Notes under the pieces: generated by a model
Told to the model about the DNA's origin: nothing
The model's input: only the letters and a program-made list of their open reading frames with translations
Database searches by the model: none
NCBI GenBank assembly: GCA_036505635.1
Contig: DASXTC010000010.1
Coordinates: 1-64,000 of the forward strand
Length of the DNA stretch: 64,000 nt
Direction: 5' to 3'
Source: DASXTC01 sp036505635
GTDB taxonomy: Bacteria; Acidobacteriota; Polarisedimenticolia; JACPZX01; DASXTC01
Shown here: piece after piece, positions 1 to 7,808 of the stretch
Numbering within the stretch: the first letter of the stretch is position 1
Layout of the letters: each line of letters begins with the position of its first letter
Translations under genes and position numbers: made by a program

Positions 1-667
1 GATAGGCGAGCGACTGCCCGTCGCCGGTGTATTCCCAGCTGTTGCTGGTGATCTGGTAGGCGCGGCCGACGCCCCCGGTCGCGAGGATCACGGCCTTCGA
101 CCGGAACAGCCGGAATCGTCCTCGCTCGCGATCGTACGCGAGGGCGCCCGCGATCCGTCCCTCGCGAGTGAAGAGGTGGAAGACCGTCACCTCCATATGC
201 ACGTCGATGCCGCGATGGATCCCGTAGTCCTGAAGCGTGCGGATCATCTCGAGCCCGGTGCGATCGCCCACATGGGCCAGTCGGGGATATCGGTGCCCTC
301 CGAAATTCCGCTGCAGGATCCTTCCGTCCTGGGTCCGGTCGAACAGCGCGCCCCAGGCCTCCAGCTCGCGCACCCGATCGGGCGCCTCTTTGGCGTGCAG
401 CTCCGCCATGCGAGAGTTGTTGAGGTACTGGCCGCCCCGCATCGTGTCGGCGAAGTGCACCTTCCACCCGTCCCGCTCGTCCACCGTGCCCATCGCCGCG
501 GCGATCCCTCCTTCGGCCATGACCGTGTGCGCCTTGCCCAGAAGCGACTTGCAGACCAGGCCCACCGACGCGCCGGCCGCGGAGGCCTCGATGGCCGCGC
601 GCAGCCCGGCCCCTCCCGCGCCGATCACGAGAACCTGGTAGTCGTGCACCGGATAGGGCAGCGTCAA
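1..667 (-). CDS. sdhA: Succinate dehydrogenase/fumarate reductase flavoprotein subunit (N-terminal part)
   Basis: The N-terminal 222 or so codons of the FAD-binding catalytic subunit, which oxidises succinate to fumarate on the cytoplasmic face of the membrane (Complex II). The translation opens with a dinucleotide-binding motif (VIGAGGAGLRAA), then the flavin-attachment region KAHTVMAEGG with the His that normally carries covalent FAD, and later ATGGVGRAYQITSNS. The rest lies beyond the left edge. The proposed start is a TTG whose bases overlap the stop of the upstream anchor subunit (TTGA overlap), consistent with translational coupling. A GTG seven codons further in is an alternative. Gene order anchor then flavoprotein, plus the anchor type, points to the Sdh1-like form known from actinobacteria and acidobacteria. 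Sdh versus Frd direction cannot be told from sequence alone. Confidence 0.93.
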   Translation of the reverse strand, partial: MTLPYPVHDYQVLVIGAGGAGLRAAIEASAAGASVGLVCKSLLGKAHTVMAEGGIAAAMGTVDERDGWKVHFADTMRGGQYLNNSRMAELHAKEAPDRVRELEAWGALFDRTQDGRILQRNFGGHRYPRLAHVGDRTGLEMIRTLQDYGIHRGIDVHMEVTVFHLFTREGRIAGALAYDRERGRFRLFRSKAVILATGGVGRAYQITSNSWEYTGDGQSLAY

Positions 668-1467
668 AGGATCCTCACATCGTGCCACACGCCCAGCGCG
701 CAGAGCCGCACGTAGAGGTCGGCGAAGGCCACCATCACGAGGCTCATCCAGGCCCAGGGCATGTGCCCCCGGTTCAGGCAGCTCGCGCACGCGAAGGCGC
801 GCGCGCGCAGCGGGGCGCGGGAGAACTGGTCGAGGTGGCCACCGACCAGATGGCGCAGCGAATGGCAGCCCAGAGTGTAGCCTCCCAGCAGGGTCACGTT
901 GGCCGCGAGCACGAGGGTCCCCAGGCCGATTCCAAATGTGGTGCGACCGGTCGCCGGATCGATGAACCACATCGCCTTCCAGACATCGTGCGCGAGCACC
1001 ACGAGGAAACCCAGCGCCAGGTAGAGGAAGAGCCGGTGGGTGTTCTGCAGGATCAGGGGGAGGGACGCCTCACCCAGGTATCCGCGCCGCGGCTCCCCGA
1101 CGGCGCAGGCCGGTGGGTCCGCCCAGAAGCCCTTGTAGTAGGCCCCGCGGTAGTAGTAGCAGGTCACGCGGAAGAGCCCGGGGGCCCAGAGGATCAGCAG
1201 CGCCGGGGACCACGGCAGCCACCCCGGGTACCACGCCGGCTTCGGCCCGAACCAGCTATGGGGAGACTCCCCGAACAGCTCCGGTGAGTAGAACGGCGAG
1301 AGGTAGGGTCCCGAGTGGTAGTACCGTCCCTGAAGGGCGGCCCACGTGGCATAGATCACGAACGACGACAGCACGACCAGCACGACCAGCGGCTGGAGCC
1401 ACCACGTGTCACGGCGCGCCGTTCGCCCGAAGCGATGCATTCCCATGCAGGAGCCCCTCGCGTCCAC
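664..1467 (-). CDS. sdhC: Succinate dehydrogenase membrane-anchor (cytochrome b-type) subunit
   Basis: About 267 residues with several hydrophobic helices (around residues 25-45, 85-100, 145-165, 180-200 and 235-255), acting as membrane anchor for the succinate dehydrogenase encoded next. The stretch RVTCYYYRGAYYKGFWADP followed by PACAVGEPRRGY is characteristic of the Sdh1-type anchor described in mycobacteria and related SDHs. Histidines in the helices (HRLF, HDVWK, GCHSLRH) could ligate haem. Its stop overlaps the flavoprotein start by 4 nt. The first ATG at 1467 is used, but internal ATGs at residues 8 and 10 are equally possible. Function is inferred from homology and operon position. 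Confidence 0.85.
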   Translation of the reverse strand: MDARGSCMGMHRFGRTARRDTWWLQPLVVLVVLSSFVIYATWAALQGRYYHSGPYLSPFYSPELFGESPHSWFGPKPAWYPGWLPWSPALLILWAPGLFRVTCYYYRGAYYKGFWADPPACAVGEPRRGYLGEASLPLILQNTHRLFLYLALGFLVVLAHDVWKAMWFIDPATGRTTFGIGLGTLVLAANVTLLGGYTLGCHSLRHLVGGHLDQFSRAPLRARAFACASCLNRGHMPWAWMSLVMVAFADLYVRLCALGVWHDVRIL

Positions 1468-1575
1468 GTCGAACCGCCGCAGTCTACACGAAACGGGAGC
1501 CTGCCAAGTGGAAAACCAGCGCCGCAGCGCCTGCGTAATCTGATGACCGCGGGAGGGTTCGACCGGGAGGGGAGC

Positions 1576-2772
1576 TCAGCTGTCCGGCAGGGGGATGCGC
1601 ACCCTGATCTCGGTGCCGGCACGCCGCGCGGAGTTGATCGTGAGAACGCCGCCCAGGTAGGCAACTCGCTCGCGCATGTAGAGCAGTCCAAACCCGTCTT
1701 GTTCATTGCGTTTGGCTGGGATGTGATCGGGGTCGAAACCGATGCCGTCATCCTTGATCGCCAGCTGGGCGAAGGCGCCCCGCTGTGTCAGGCGCACCGT
1801 GACGTGGCGGGCGCGTGCGTGCTTCTCGACGTTCCTCAAGGCCTCCTCGAAGACGCGGTAGAGCGCCAGCTTCGCTTCGGGTGGCGGTAGCGGGTTCAAC
1901 CGCACGCAGGCGAGCTTGATGCTCACGCCCGTCCGCTTCGTGAACTCCTCGTTGGCGGCGCGCAGGGCGGCGACAAGGCCCAGATTCCTCAATACGCTGG
2001 GCAGCAGGTTGCGAGAGATGCGCTCCACCTCTTCGGCAGTCCTGCCGAGCAGCTCGCTGAGCTTAACCACCTCTCCTCGAGATGGCCACTCATCGGCCGG
2101 AAGCTTGTCCACCAGCGCCTGCAAACGGAAGAGGATGACGACGAGAGGCTGGGTGATGTTGTCAGTCAATTCGAGGGCCACGCGCGCGCGCTCGGATTCC
2201 TGCGCCTGCGCCAGGCGGTGGGACAAGACGCGCAGCATCTCCTGGCTCCGCAGGGGCTCCGTCATGTTCGTCACCACCATGCCGAAGCTCGCGTGCCGGG
2301 AACCTTTCCTGGGCAGTGGACGAATCGAGATTTGAGCCGGCACGCGTGAGCCGTCGCCGGCGTGAAGGAACACCTGGAGTCTGGATCCGGCTCTGTCCGC
2401 TCCCTTCAGAAACGCCCGCAGTGCCGTCTGATCCGCGGCGGGAAGCAGGCGCCGAAAGGAGTAACCCATGACTTGCCCGAGCGGGCGTTTCACCATCCTG
2501 GCGAAGCACTGGTTGGCGTAGAGGATCACCGCCCCCGCTGTCAGGGTCAGCGCTCCCTCATTCATCGATTCGATGAGCACACGGTAGGCATGCTCGGCCC
2601 CTTCCAGCGTGTACACTTGAGGACCGCGTCTGCCCGCGACCACCAGCGCATCCACTCCTCCGCTCTGGATGGCGCGGAGCGTCTCCTCAGCTTCCGAAAG
2701 GCGGGCGCGGAGTTCCGTGAGCTCGCGGGATCGGCTGCCTCGTGGAGAGCGCCGCCTGCCGATGGTTTTCAC
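1576..2772 (-). CDS. PAS-domain histidine-kinase-like protein lacking the phospho-acceptor His
   Basis: 398 residues. A short helical N-terminus (residues 15-45) leads to a PAS-like sensor (about 60-175), a HisKA_3-type dimerisation helix (about 180-260) and a GHKL ATPase domain (about 300-398). The ATPase retains the N box (EALRNVEKHA, about 310-319), the G1 box DDGIGFD (341-347) and a G2 box GFGLLYMRERV. The dimerisation helix reads ERARVALELTDNITQPL. NarL-type kinases normally have ELHD here, but residue 203 is Thr (codon ACT on the minus strand). There is no membrane segment, so it should be cytosolic. It starts with GTG overlapping the kaiB stop (GTGA). It is the last gene of the kai run, where other lineages carry a SasA-like or PAS kinase. 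It may be a non-catalytic partner, or it may phosphorylate another residue. Confidence 0.85.
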   Translation of the reverse strand: MKTIGRRRSPRGSRSRELTELRARLSEAEETLRAIQSGGVDALVVAGRRGPQVYTLEGAEHAYRVLIESMNEGALTLTAGAVILYANQCFARMVKRPLGQVMGYSFRRLLPAADQTALRAFLKGADRAGSRLQVFLHAGDGSRVPAQISIRPLPRKGSRHASFGMVVTNMTEPLRSQEMLRVLSHRLAQAQESERARVALELTDNITQPLVVILFRLQALVDKLPADEWPSRGEVVKLSELLGRTAEEVERISRNLLPSVLRNLGLVAALRAANEEFTKRTGVSIKLACVRLNPLPPPEAKLALYRVFEEALRNVEKHARARHVTVRLTQRGAFAQLAIKDDGIGFDPDHIPAKRNEQDGFGLLYMRERVAYLGGVLTINSARRAGTEIRVRIPLPDS

Positions 2773-3122
2773 GGCCGGGGCCTGCCTTTGGTGCTCAGAT
2801 CCAACCCGACGAACATACGTGTGAGGTTCGTGAGATCGCCGATGAGCCGGCGGACCGGCTTCGGGAATTCTCTGACGAGCGTGGGGGTCGCGACGATCTG
2901 GCCATCACGCGCCAGGATGGGCTGCTGGTAGACGTCGATAATTTCCAGCTCGCAATTCCCTTTGAGCTCGATCTCACAGAGACGCCGCGCGCGCAGGAGC
3001 GCCTGGCGGGATCGGGCGCTGGCTCCCGCCACGTAGAGCCGCAACACAAATTTGGCGGGGCCCTTGTCGCTCAGGGCCTTTTCAAAAGCCTTCGTCGTGC
3101 GGCTCGCCCTTGTTGTTTTCAC
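2769..3122 (-). CDS. kaiB: KaiB-family protein, second copy
   Basis: 117 residues. After an approximately 25-residue basic leader comes a thioredoxin-like KaiB fold: LRLYVAG, LEIIDVYQQP, ATPTLVREFP, RLIGDL and FVGLDL match the conserved core of cyanobacterial KaiB. In the clock, fold-switched KaiB binds the CI ring of KaiC. Here the partner is presumably the KaiC encoded two genes upstream. It starts with GTG six bases after the previous kaiB stop, and its own stop overlaps the GTG of the kinase-like gene. It differs at many positions from the neighbouring copy, so the pair is not a recent duplication. The acidic C-terminal tail of cyanobacterial KaiB is absent. Confidence 0.9.
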   Translation of the reverse strand: MKTTRASRTTKAFEKALSDKGPAKFVLRLYVAGASARSRQALLRARRLCEIELKGNCELEIIDVYQQPILARDGQIVATPTLVREFPKPVRRLIGDLTNLTRMFVGLDLSTKGRPRP

Positions 3123-3128
3123 GGGGTC

Positions 3129-3479
3129 CTAGCCGTGGTCGAGTTGGGGAGGCGGTGGGGGACTCAGATCCAGCCCGACGAGCACGCTCTCCGTGTCAGA
3201 CAGGTCACCAATGATCTTTCGCATGGGCTGCGGCAACTTGCGCACAAGCGTGGGGATGGCCAGGATCTGGTCGCCTTTTGAAAGCTGCGGCTGCTCGACG
3301 AGATCGATCACCTCGATGCGATAACGTCCTTTGAGATGCGTCTCGCAGATCCGCTTGAGGTTCGCAAAAGCCGTCAACGACCTGGGCGTCTGGCCGGCCA
3401 CGTAAAGACGCAGTCGCCAGACGTTGAGCGGTTGAGCATTGAAACCGGACTTGCGTGCCTTCGCCTTTCTAGGGGTCAT
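3129..3479 (-). CDS. kaiB: KaiB-family protein, first copy
   Basis: 116 residues with an approximately 20-residue Lys/Arg-rich leader and a complete KaiB core: RLRLYVAGQTPRS, IEVIDLVEQPQL, LAIPTLVRKLPQP, KIIGDLSD and VLVGLDL. This copy is closer to cyanobacterial KaiB than the next one, for example IGDLSD and the GDQILAIPT stretch. It ends in a proline run (PPPPPQ) and lacks the acidic tail. The ATG overlaps the kaiC stop (ATGA), implying coupled translation. The expected role is an oligomeric regulator binding KaiC. Whether a real oscillator exists is unknown, because no KaiA was seen in the operon. Confidence 0.93.
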   Translation of the reverse strand: MTPRKAKARKSGFNAQPLNVWRLRLYVAGQTPRSLTAFANLKRICETHLKGRYRIEVIDLVEQPQLSKGDQILAIPTLVRKLPQPMRKIIGDLSDTESVLVGLDLSPPPPPQLDHG

Positions 3480-5242
3480 CGCTTTCTCTTTCCAGCAGTC
3501 GGGTTGGACCGCTTGCCGGCCGACTTCTCGACATCCGCATGACGCAAGGAGGCCAATTGCGTGCGGTCGGCGGTCACCACGCGGGTTCGCGTGGCGACCT
3601 GTTCATGTGAGCGCCTGAATTCCTCCTTCTCGGCTTCATACTCGGATCTCATCACGGCGATTCGCCGTTCGAGCGCATCGCGCTTTCGTTCCAATTCGCG
3701 CGCGCTGCGGGCGGCTTCCTGCCTGCCGGCCAGCAGCCTGGCTTTGTCCTTAGCGGTTTGAGCGGCGCGGGCCGCGCCGGTCAACACGCCGCCGGGGCCG
3801 ATGTAGGCGTCCACCAGGTCGATGCCACGGTGGGAGATCAGGAACTCGCGGCTCTGGTTGGAGTGCGCCATGCCGCGCGCCTTGAGCACGTAGAGAACGC
3901 GATTTCGCTCACCGTTGCCCTCGATGTCCTGTAGCAGCAGCCAGGAGTCCATGAGCGAGGAGATGGTGATTTCACTCTGTTGCAGCGGGTTTCCGGCGTG
4001 CGTCAGGCTTGTGAAGAGGGAGCTGATCTCCTTGCTCTTGAGATAATCAATCAACCGCGTCACCATCGACTTGGTTTCGGATTCGCTGCCGGCGACCAGC
4101 AGGCTCGTCATCGGATCGAGAACGACGACGGCTGGATTGAACGTCTCGATCTCCTTGTACATCGTCGCCAGGTGCATCTCCAGACCGTAAAGCGTGGGCC
4201 GCGCCGAGTGGAAATGGAGAAGGTCGCGCTTGACCCAGGGTTCGAGGCGCAGACCGATGGAACGCATGTTGCGCATGATCTGGCGGGGTGACTCCTCGAA
4301 CGCGAAGAAAAGCGCGCGCTCGCCGCGTCTGGCGGCGGCTTGGGCGAAGTATGCCGCCGCGCTCGTCTTGCCGGTGCCTGGCGTGCCGGTCAGCAGAATG
4401 CTGCTGCCGCGAAAGAAGCCCTTCCCGCCCAGCATCGCGTCGAGACGCGTGATACCGGTTGATATCCGCTCGCTTGATGCCGCGTGATCCAAGCCCAGCG
4501 AAGTGATGGGCAGTACACTGATGCCGTCCTCACCGATGAGGAAGGGATATTCGTTGGTGCCGTGCTGCGAGCCGCGATACTTCACCACCCGCAGGTGTCG
4601 GGTGGCAATCTGCTCATGGATCCGATGATCGAGCACGACGACGCAGTCGGAGACATATTCCTCCAGTCCGTGCCGAGTCAGGTGTTCGCGACCGCGCTCA
4701 CCCGTGATGATCGCCGTCACGCCCTTGTCCTTCAGCCAACGGAAGAGCCGGCGCAGCTCCGCGCGCAAAATGGCGTCATTGGGCAAGCCGGCGAAGAGCG
4801 CTTCGAGGGTGTCGAGCACTACGCGCTTGGCGTGAATGGAATCGATGGCGTGATTCAGCCGGACGAACAACCCTTCCAGGTCATACTCGCCGGTCTCCTG
4901 GATTTCCCGGCGTTCGATGTACACGTGATCGAGCAGGAGTTTCCTTTGCCGGATCAGGCCAGGCAGGTCGAATCCGAGCAACGCGACGTTGCCCTTCAAC
5001 TCGGTTTCGGTCTCCTCGAAGGACATGAAAACACCCGGCTCGCCGAACCGCACCGCGCCGCGCACGAGGAATTCCGCGGCCAGCAGCGTCTTGCCGCAAC
5101 CGGGCCCGCCACACACGAGTGTCGACCGCCCGCGGGGCAACCCGCCGCCGGTGATCTCATCCAGACCCTGGATCCCCGTCGGACACTTGGTCAGACGAGC
5201 CGCCGGAGGAGAGGGCTTGAGACTCGCTTCTCGATGCAGCAT
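3476..5242 (-). CDS. kaiC: KaiC-family double-domain ATPase/autokinase
   Basis: 588 residues, two RecA-like domains. CI has Walker A GGPGCGKT (45-52) and catalytic EE at 76-77. CII has Walker A GTPGTGKT (286-293) and EE at 316-317. The CII phosphorylation region aligns as ITISSLMD, giving Ser428-Ser429 where Synechococcus KaiC has Ser431-Thr432, so autophosphorylation is plausible. Beyond the usual end (about 490) there is an extra region of about 95 residues rich in Lys, Glu and Arg (ARELERKRDALERR), predicted to be a coiled coil with a basic tail. Cyanobacterial KaiC is about 519 residues. The ATG overlaps the previous stop by one base (TAATG). It is followed by two kaiB genes and a PAS kinase-like gene, the usual non-cyanobacterial kaiCB context. 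Confidence 0.95.
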   Translation of the reverse strand: MLHREASLKPSPPAARLTKCPTGIQGLDEITGGGLPRGRSTLVCGGPGCGKTLLAAEFLVRGAVRFGEPGVFMSFEETETELKGNVALLGFDLPGLIRQRKLLLDHVYIERREIQETGEYDLEGLFVRLNHAIDSIHAKRVVLDTLEALFAGLPNDAILRAELRRLFRWLKDKGVTAIITGERGREHLTRHGLEEYVSDCVVVLDHRIHEQIATRHLRVVKYRGSQHGTNEYPFLIGEDGISVLPITSLGLDHAASSERISTGITRLDAMLGGKGFFRGSSILLTGTPGTGKTSAAAYFAQAAARRGERALFFAFEESPRQIMRNMRSIGLRLEPWVKRDLLHFHSARPTLYGLEMHLATMYKEIETFNPAVVVLDPMTSLLVAGSESETKSMVTRLIDYLKSKEISSLFTSLTHAGNPLQQSEITISSLMDSWLLLQDIEGNGERNRVLYVLKARGMAHSNQSREFLISHRGIDLVDAYIGPGGVLTGAARAAQTAKDKARLLAGRQEAARSARELERKRDALERRIAVMRSEYEAEKEEFRRSHEQVATRTRVVTADRTQLASLRHADVEKSAGKRSNPTAGKRKR

Positions 5243-5925
5243 TATCCTGACGCCGACCTTGACGCGTGTAAATCTCCGAGGATTATACCACCTGGCTGGC
5301 CAGCGGAGGCCATGGCCATCGTCCTCGTCGCGTGCATGCTCACCCTGCGGACCCCCGCCCCGAGGAGACCCATCTTGAGGGTCTGGTTCGGCGGTCTCGC
5401 GCCCAGCCAGATGGAGAACAGACAGCGGGCGAAGTCGGCGCCGGGGATCGTGCCCATGGTCTCGCCCTTGATCTCTACGACGACGCCTTTCCCGGGCAGG
5501 TAGGTGAGTCTCATCTCGTCCCCTTTACTGACTGCGTCGGGCATCCAGGAATGAAGCCTTGCGACGCGATCCTTCAGGGCGGTGAAATCCTTTCCGACGT
5601 TCGCCTTGAAGCTCTCGTCCCACTCCTTGATGAGCCTCTCCCGACCGACCGCGCGGACGAACACGAAGACGATTCGCTTTGGGAGCTCCGCGCGGAGGAT
5701 TGCCCTGGCGTCGGACGACCTCGCCTCCAGGTAGAGCCCCGCGACGTACACCTCGATCTTGAGCCAGGTCGCCTCGCGCAAGCCCATCCCGTTGAGCACG
5801 AGTGTCGATCCATCGACCGTCGTCTGCTCGGAGAGGGTCACCCCGACCAACTCCCCGGCCCACGCCGGCGCCGCGAGGCACGCCATCAGGCACGCCACGA
5901 GCGCCGTCCCGCCTCGAATCCTCAT
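5242..5925 (-). CDS. Secreted chalcone-isomerase-like domain protein
   Basis: 227 residues with a signal peptide (hydrophobic residues 8-20, cleavage near AWAGEL). The body resembles the bacterial chalcone isomerase-like family: LNGMGLRE, KIEVYVAGLYLE, PKRIVFVFVR, YLPGKGVVVEIKGE, and FSIWLGARPPNQTLKMGLLG near the usual family end. About 30 residues follow that motif before the stop, with no obvious domain. These proteins bind lipidic ligands, and catalysis is not expected. The gene begins 2 nt after the EF-hand gene and its stop overlaps the kaiC start by one base, so it sits inside the kai run. Its role there is unknown. Confidence 0.8.
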   Translation of the reverse strand: MRIRGGTALVACLMACLAAPAWAGELVGVTLSEQTTVDGSTLVLNGMGLREATWLKIEVYVAGLYLEARSSDARAILRAELPKRIVFVFVRAVGRERLIKEWDESFKANVGKDFTALKDRVARLHSWMPDAVSKGDEMRLTYLPGKGVVVEIKGETMGTIPGADFARCLFSIWLGARPPNQTLKMGLLGAGVRRVSMHATRTMAMASAGQPGGIILGDLHASRSASG

Positions 5926-5927
5926 CT

Positions 5928-6869
5928 TCAGTTCACGCCGACAAACTCGGCGAGGCTGATCTGGTCGTCGTGGTTGTCATCGAGATACCCGAACGCCTGC
6001 CTGTCGCCGCGCCATTCCTGGCGGCTCAGCCGTCCGTTGTGATCGCGATCCATTCCGCTGAAGGTCTGCTCGAGGTTGTCATAGCGCCTTACGAACTCAT
6101 CGCGCATCAGCTTGCCGTCGTCATTCGCGTCGAGCCGCGCGAAAGACTGCCTGTCGCCGTTCCACTCGGTCCGTGAGATTGCGCCGTTGCCGTTCAGGTC
6201 GAACCCCTTGAACAGGGCTCTTCGTACCGCGGGGCTCACGTTCACGAACTCCTCGCGACTCAGCGCGCCGTTGCGGTTGTCATCGAGGAAGTTGAAGCTC
6301 TTGCGGTCGCCGTCCCACTCGTCATGGGAGATCAGCCCGTTGCCATTTCGGTCGAGCTGGCTGAAGCGAGCACCACGGTCCTCGGGAAGGGGCGTCGCCA
6401 CGTTCGTGAGCGTGCCCGGGCTGCCCTGGCGCGAATCAGGAAAGTGTGAGTCGAGAGCGTCCCCGCTCGTGTCCATGTACTCCGAGCGCGTGAGCCAGCC
6501 GTCGTGGTTGTCGTCGATGCGGTCGAAGTCGGCTTGATTCCAGTGCCATTCGTTGCGGGAAATCCTGCCGTCGCGGTTACGATCGATGTCCAGGAAGTCG
6601 TCGTACCCCTCGGCCTGCAGTGCCGCTCCAACCTCGGCGCCCGCTAGCACACCGTCTCCGTTCCTGTCGTGCACGGAGAAGGAGCGGTCGTTGCCACGCC
6701 ACTCGTCCCGCGTGATCCTCCCGTCGTTGTTACGGTCGAGGCCCCTGAATCTCGCCGACCCGTCCTTCCCGTTGTCGCTGCGATCCTTTCCAACGGCCCC
6801 AGGCAGCAGCGTCAGGGAGGCGATCAGAGTGATGTAGAAAAGCCATTTCGACGACCTGCGTGGATGCAT
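5928..6869 (-). CDS. Secreted or membrane-anchored protein with ten EF-hand calcium-binding loops
   Basis: About 313 residues from the ATG at 6869, chosen because GAGGAG lies 7 nt upstream. An earlier ATG at 6884 has no such site. An N-terminal hydrophobic segment (WLFYITLIASLTLLPG) is a signal peptide or anchor. The rest is a string of D-x-N/D-x-D/N-G EF-hand loops, often followed by x-I-S-x-x-E-W or E-F: LDRNNDGRITRDEW, HDRNGDGVLAGAE, IDRNRDGRISRNEW, IDDNHDGWLTRSEY, LDRNGNGLISHDEW, LDDNRNGALSREEF, FDLNGNGAISRTEW, LDANDDGKLMRDEF, MDRDHNGRLSRQEW and LDDNHDDQISLAEF. They fall in five odd/even pairs. It probably binds calcium outside the cytoplasm. It is the first gene of the six-gene kai run, with a 2-nt gap to the next gene. 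Confidence 0.85.
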   Translation of the reverse strand: MHPRRSSKWLFYITLIASLTLLPGAVGKDRSDNGKDGSARFRGLDRNNDGRITRDEWRGNDRSFSVHDRNGDGVLAGAEVGAALQAEGYDDFLDIDRNRDGRISRNEWHWNQADFDRIDDNHDGWLTRSEYMDTSGDALDSHFPDSRQGSPGTLTNVATPLPEDRGARFSQLDRNGNGLISHDEWDGDRKSFNFLDDNRNGALSREEFVNVSPAVRRALFKGFDLNGNGAISRTEWNGDRQSFARLDANDDGKLMRDEFVRRYDNLEQTFSGMDRDHNGRLSRQEWRGDRQAFGYLDDNHDDQISLAEFVGVN

Positions 6870-7020
6870 CGCAATACTCCTCATGAGGTCCGAAGGTCAG
6901 CTCTGGTTCGCGCGTAAGGCAGCCGGCTCGGGAGACCGTGCTGACAGGCTTGGAGAAGGCTGAATCGGCGAAGTCGGGCTGACATCCGCTCCGACGACTC
7001 AACCTTGATGGCTTGCTGAA

Positions 7021-7692
7021 TCAGGACGCGGACGGCTCGTGCGGGACCCGCACGCTCTCCTCGAGTCTGATCTCGAAGGGCGTGTCCGCCGCGAGCTTGA
7101 CCTGCTTCCCTTCCTGGCCCATGACGACAGCTGTCCCGATGCCACCACCAACGATGCTCCCGATGACGGCCCCCTTGGTGTCCTTGCCCAGGATCCGCCC
7201 GAGCAGGGCGCCGCCGGCCGCCGATCCGCCGATAATGGCGGCGTTGCGCCCCTTCTTGCTCTCGGTCACTTCCTGGAAGGAGCCGACGATCCCGGTCGTG
7301 TATCCGCCGGGCAGCCTCAGAGCGTTGAACCCGAGGACGAGCTTGGCCTTTCCGGCGCCCCTCTTGGCGGCCACGGCTTCCGTGACCTTCCCTTCAATCC
7401 TGGACCCTTCGGGGATGACGACCCTGTTCTCAGACACGATCGACTCCACCACGGTGGCGGTAAACCCGTCCCCGGCCTGGGCCGTCTCGGAGTTGAGGGA
7501 GGTGTCGAGGGCCAGCGTCAGCACCGTACCCGCGGGAACCACCACGATATGGGTCTGGTGCTGCTGAGGTGCGGCTGGCGCAACTGGTGCGGGTGCGTAG
7601 TCGGTCTGCCTTGCGACTTCGGCCTCCGAGCCGCCACAGGCGGTCAGGGTTGCCAGGAGTAGTGCTGAGCTGAGTAAGGTGGCGGGCTTCAT
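7021..7692 (-). CDS. Glycine-zipper lipoprotein
   Basis: About 223 residues from the ATG at 7692, preceded by GAGGAG. A longer reading from 7740 lacks a signal. The N-terminus is a lipoprotein signal with lipobox LTAC followed by GG. After a Pro/Ala/Gln linker comes a beta-rich region with VVPAGTVLTLALDTSLNSE, AGDGFTATVVE and VIPEGSRIEGKVTEA, typical of a fold found in bacterial surface lipoproteins. Then follows a glycine-zipper-like hydrophobic stretch (AAIIGGSAAGGALLG, GAVIGSIVGGGIGTAVV). It probably resides at the outer membrane. It is apparently transcribed alone. Confidence 0.75.
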   Translation of the reverse strand: MKPATLLSSALLLATLTACGGSEAEVARQTDYAPAPVAPAAPQQHQTHIVVVPAGTVLTLALDTSLNSETAQAGDGFTATVVESIVSENRVVIPEGSRIEGKVTEAVAAKRGAGKAKLVLGFNALRLPGGYTTGIVGSFQEVTESKKGRNAAIIGGSAAGGALLGRILGKDTKGAVIGSIVGGGIGTAVVMGQEGKQVKLAADTPFEIRLEESVRVPHEPSAS

Positions 7693-7808
7693 CGACAATC
7701 TCCTCGAGCTAATCGGCGTCATCGCCTTCGCTTCCTGCATGCGATGATCACCTCGGTTGACTTGGGCTCTCCCCCTACGCCGGGAGTAAAGCGCGCGGCG
7801 TCACGATG

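Noticed and set aside
6920..6965. Possible fourth copy of the dispersed repeat upstream of the EF-hand gene
   Set aside because: It contains ATTCAG-, TTCTCC- and TGTCAG-like pieces but in reversed order and different spacing, so it is probably chance.
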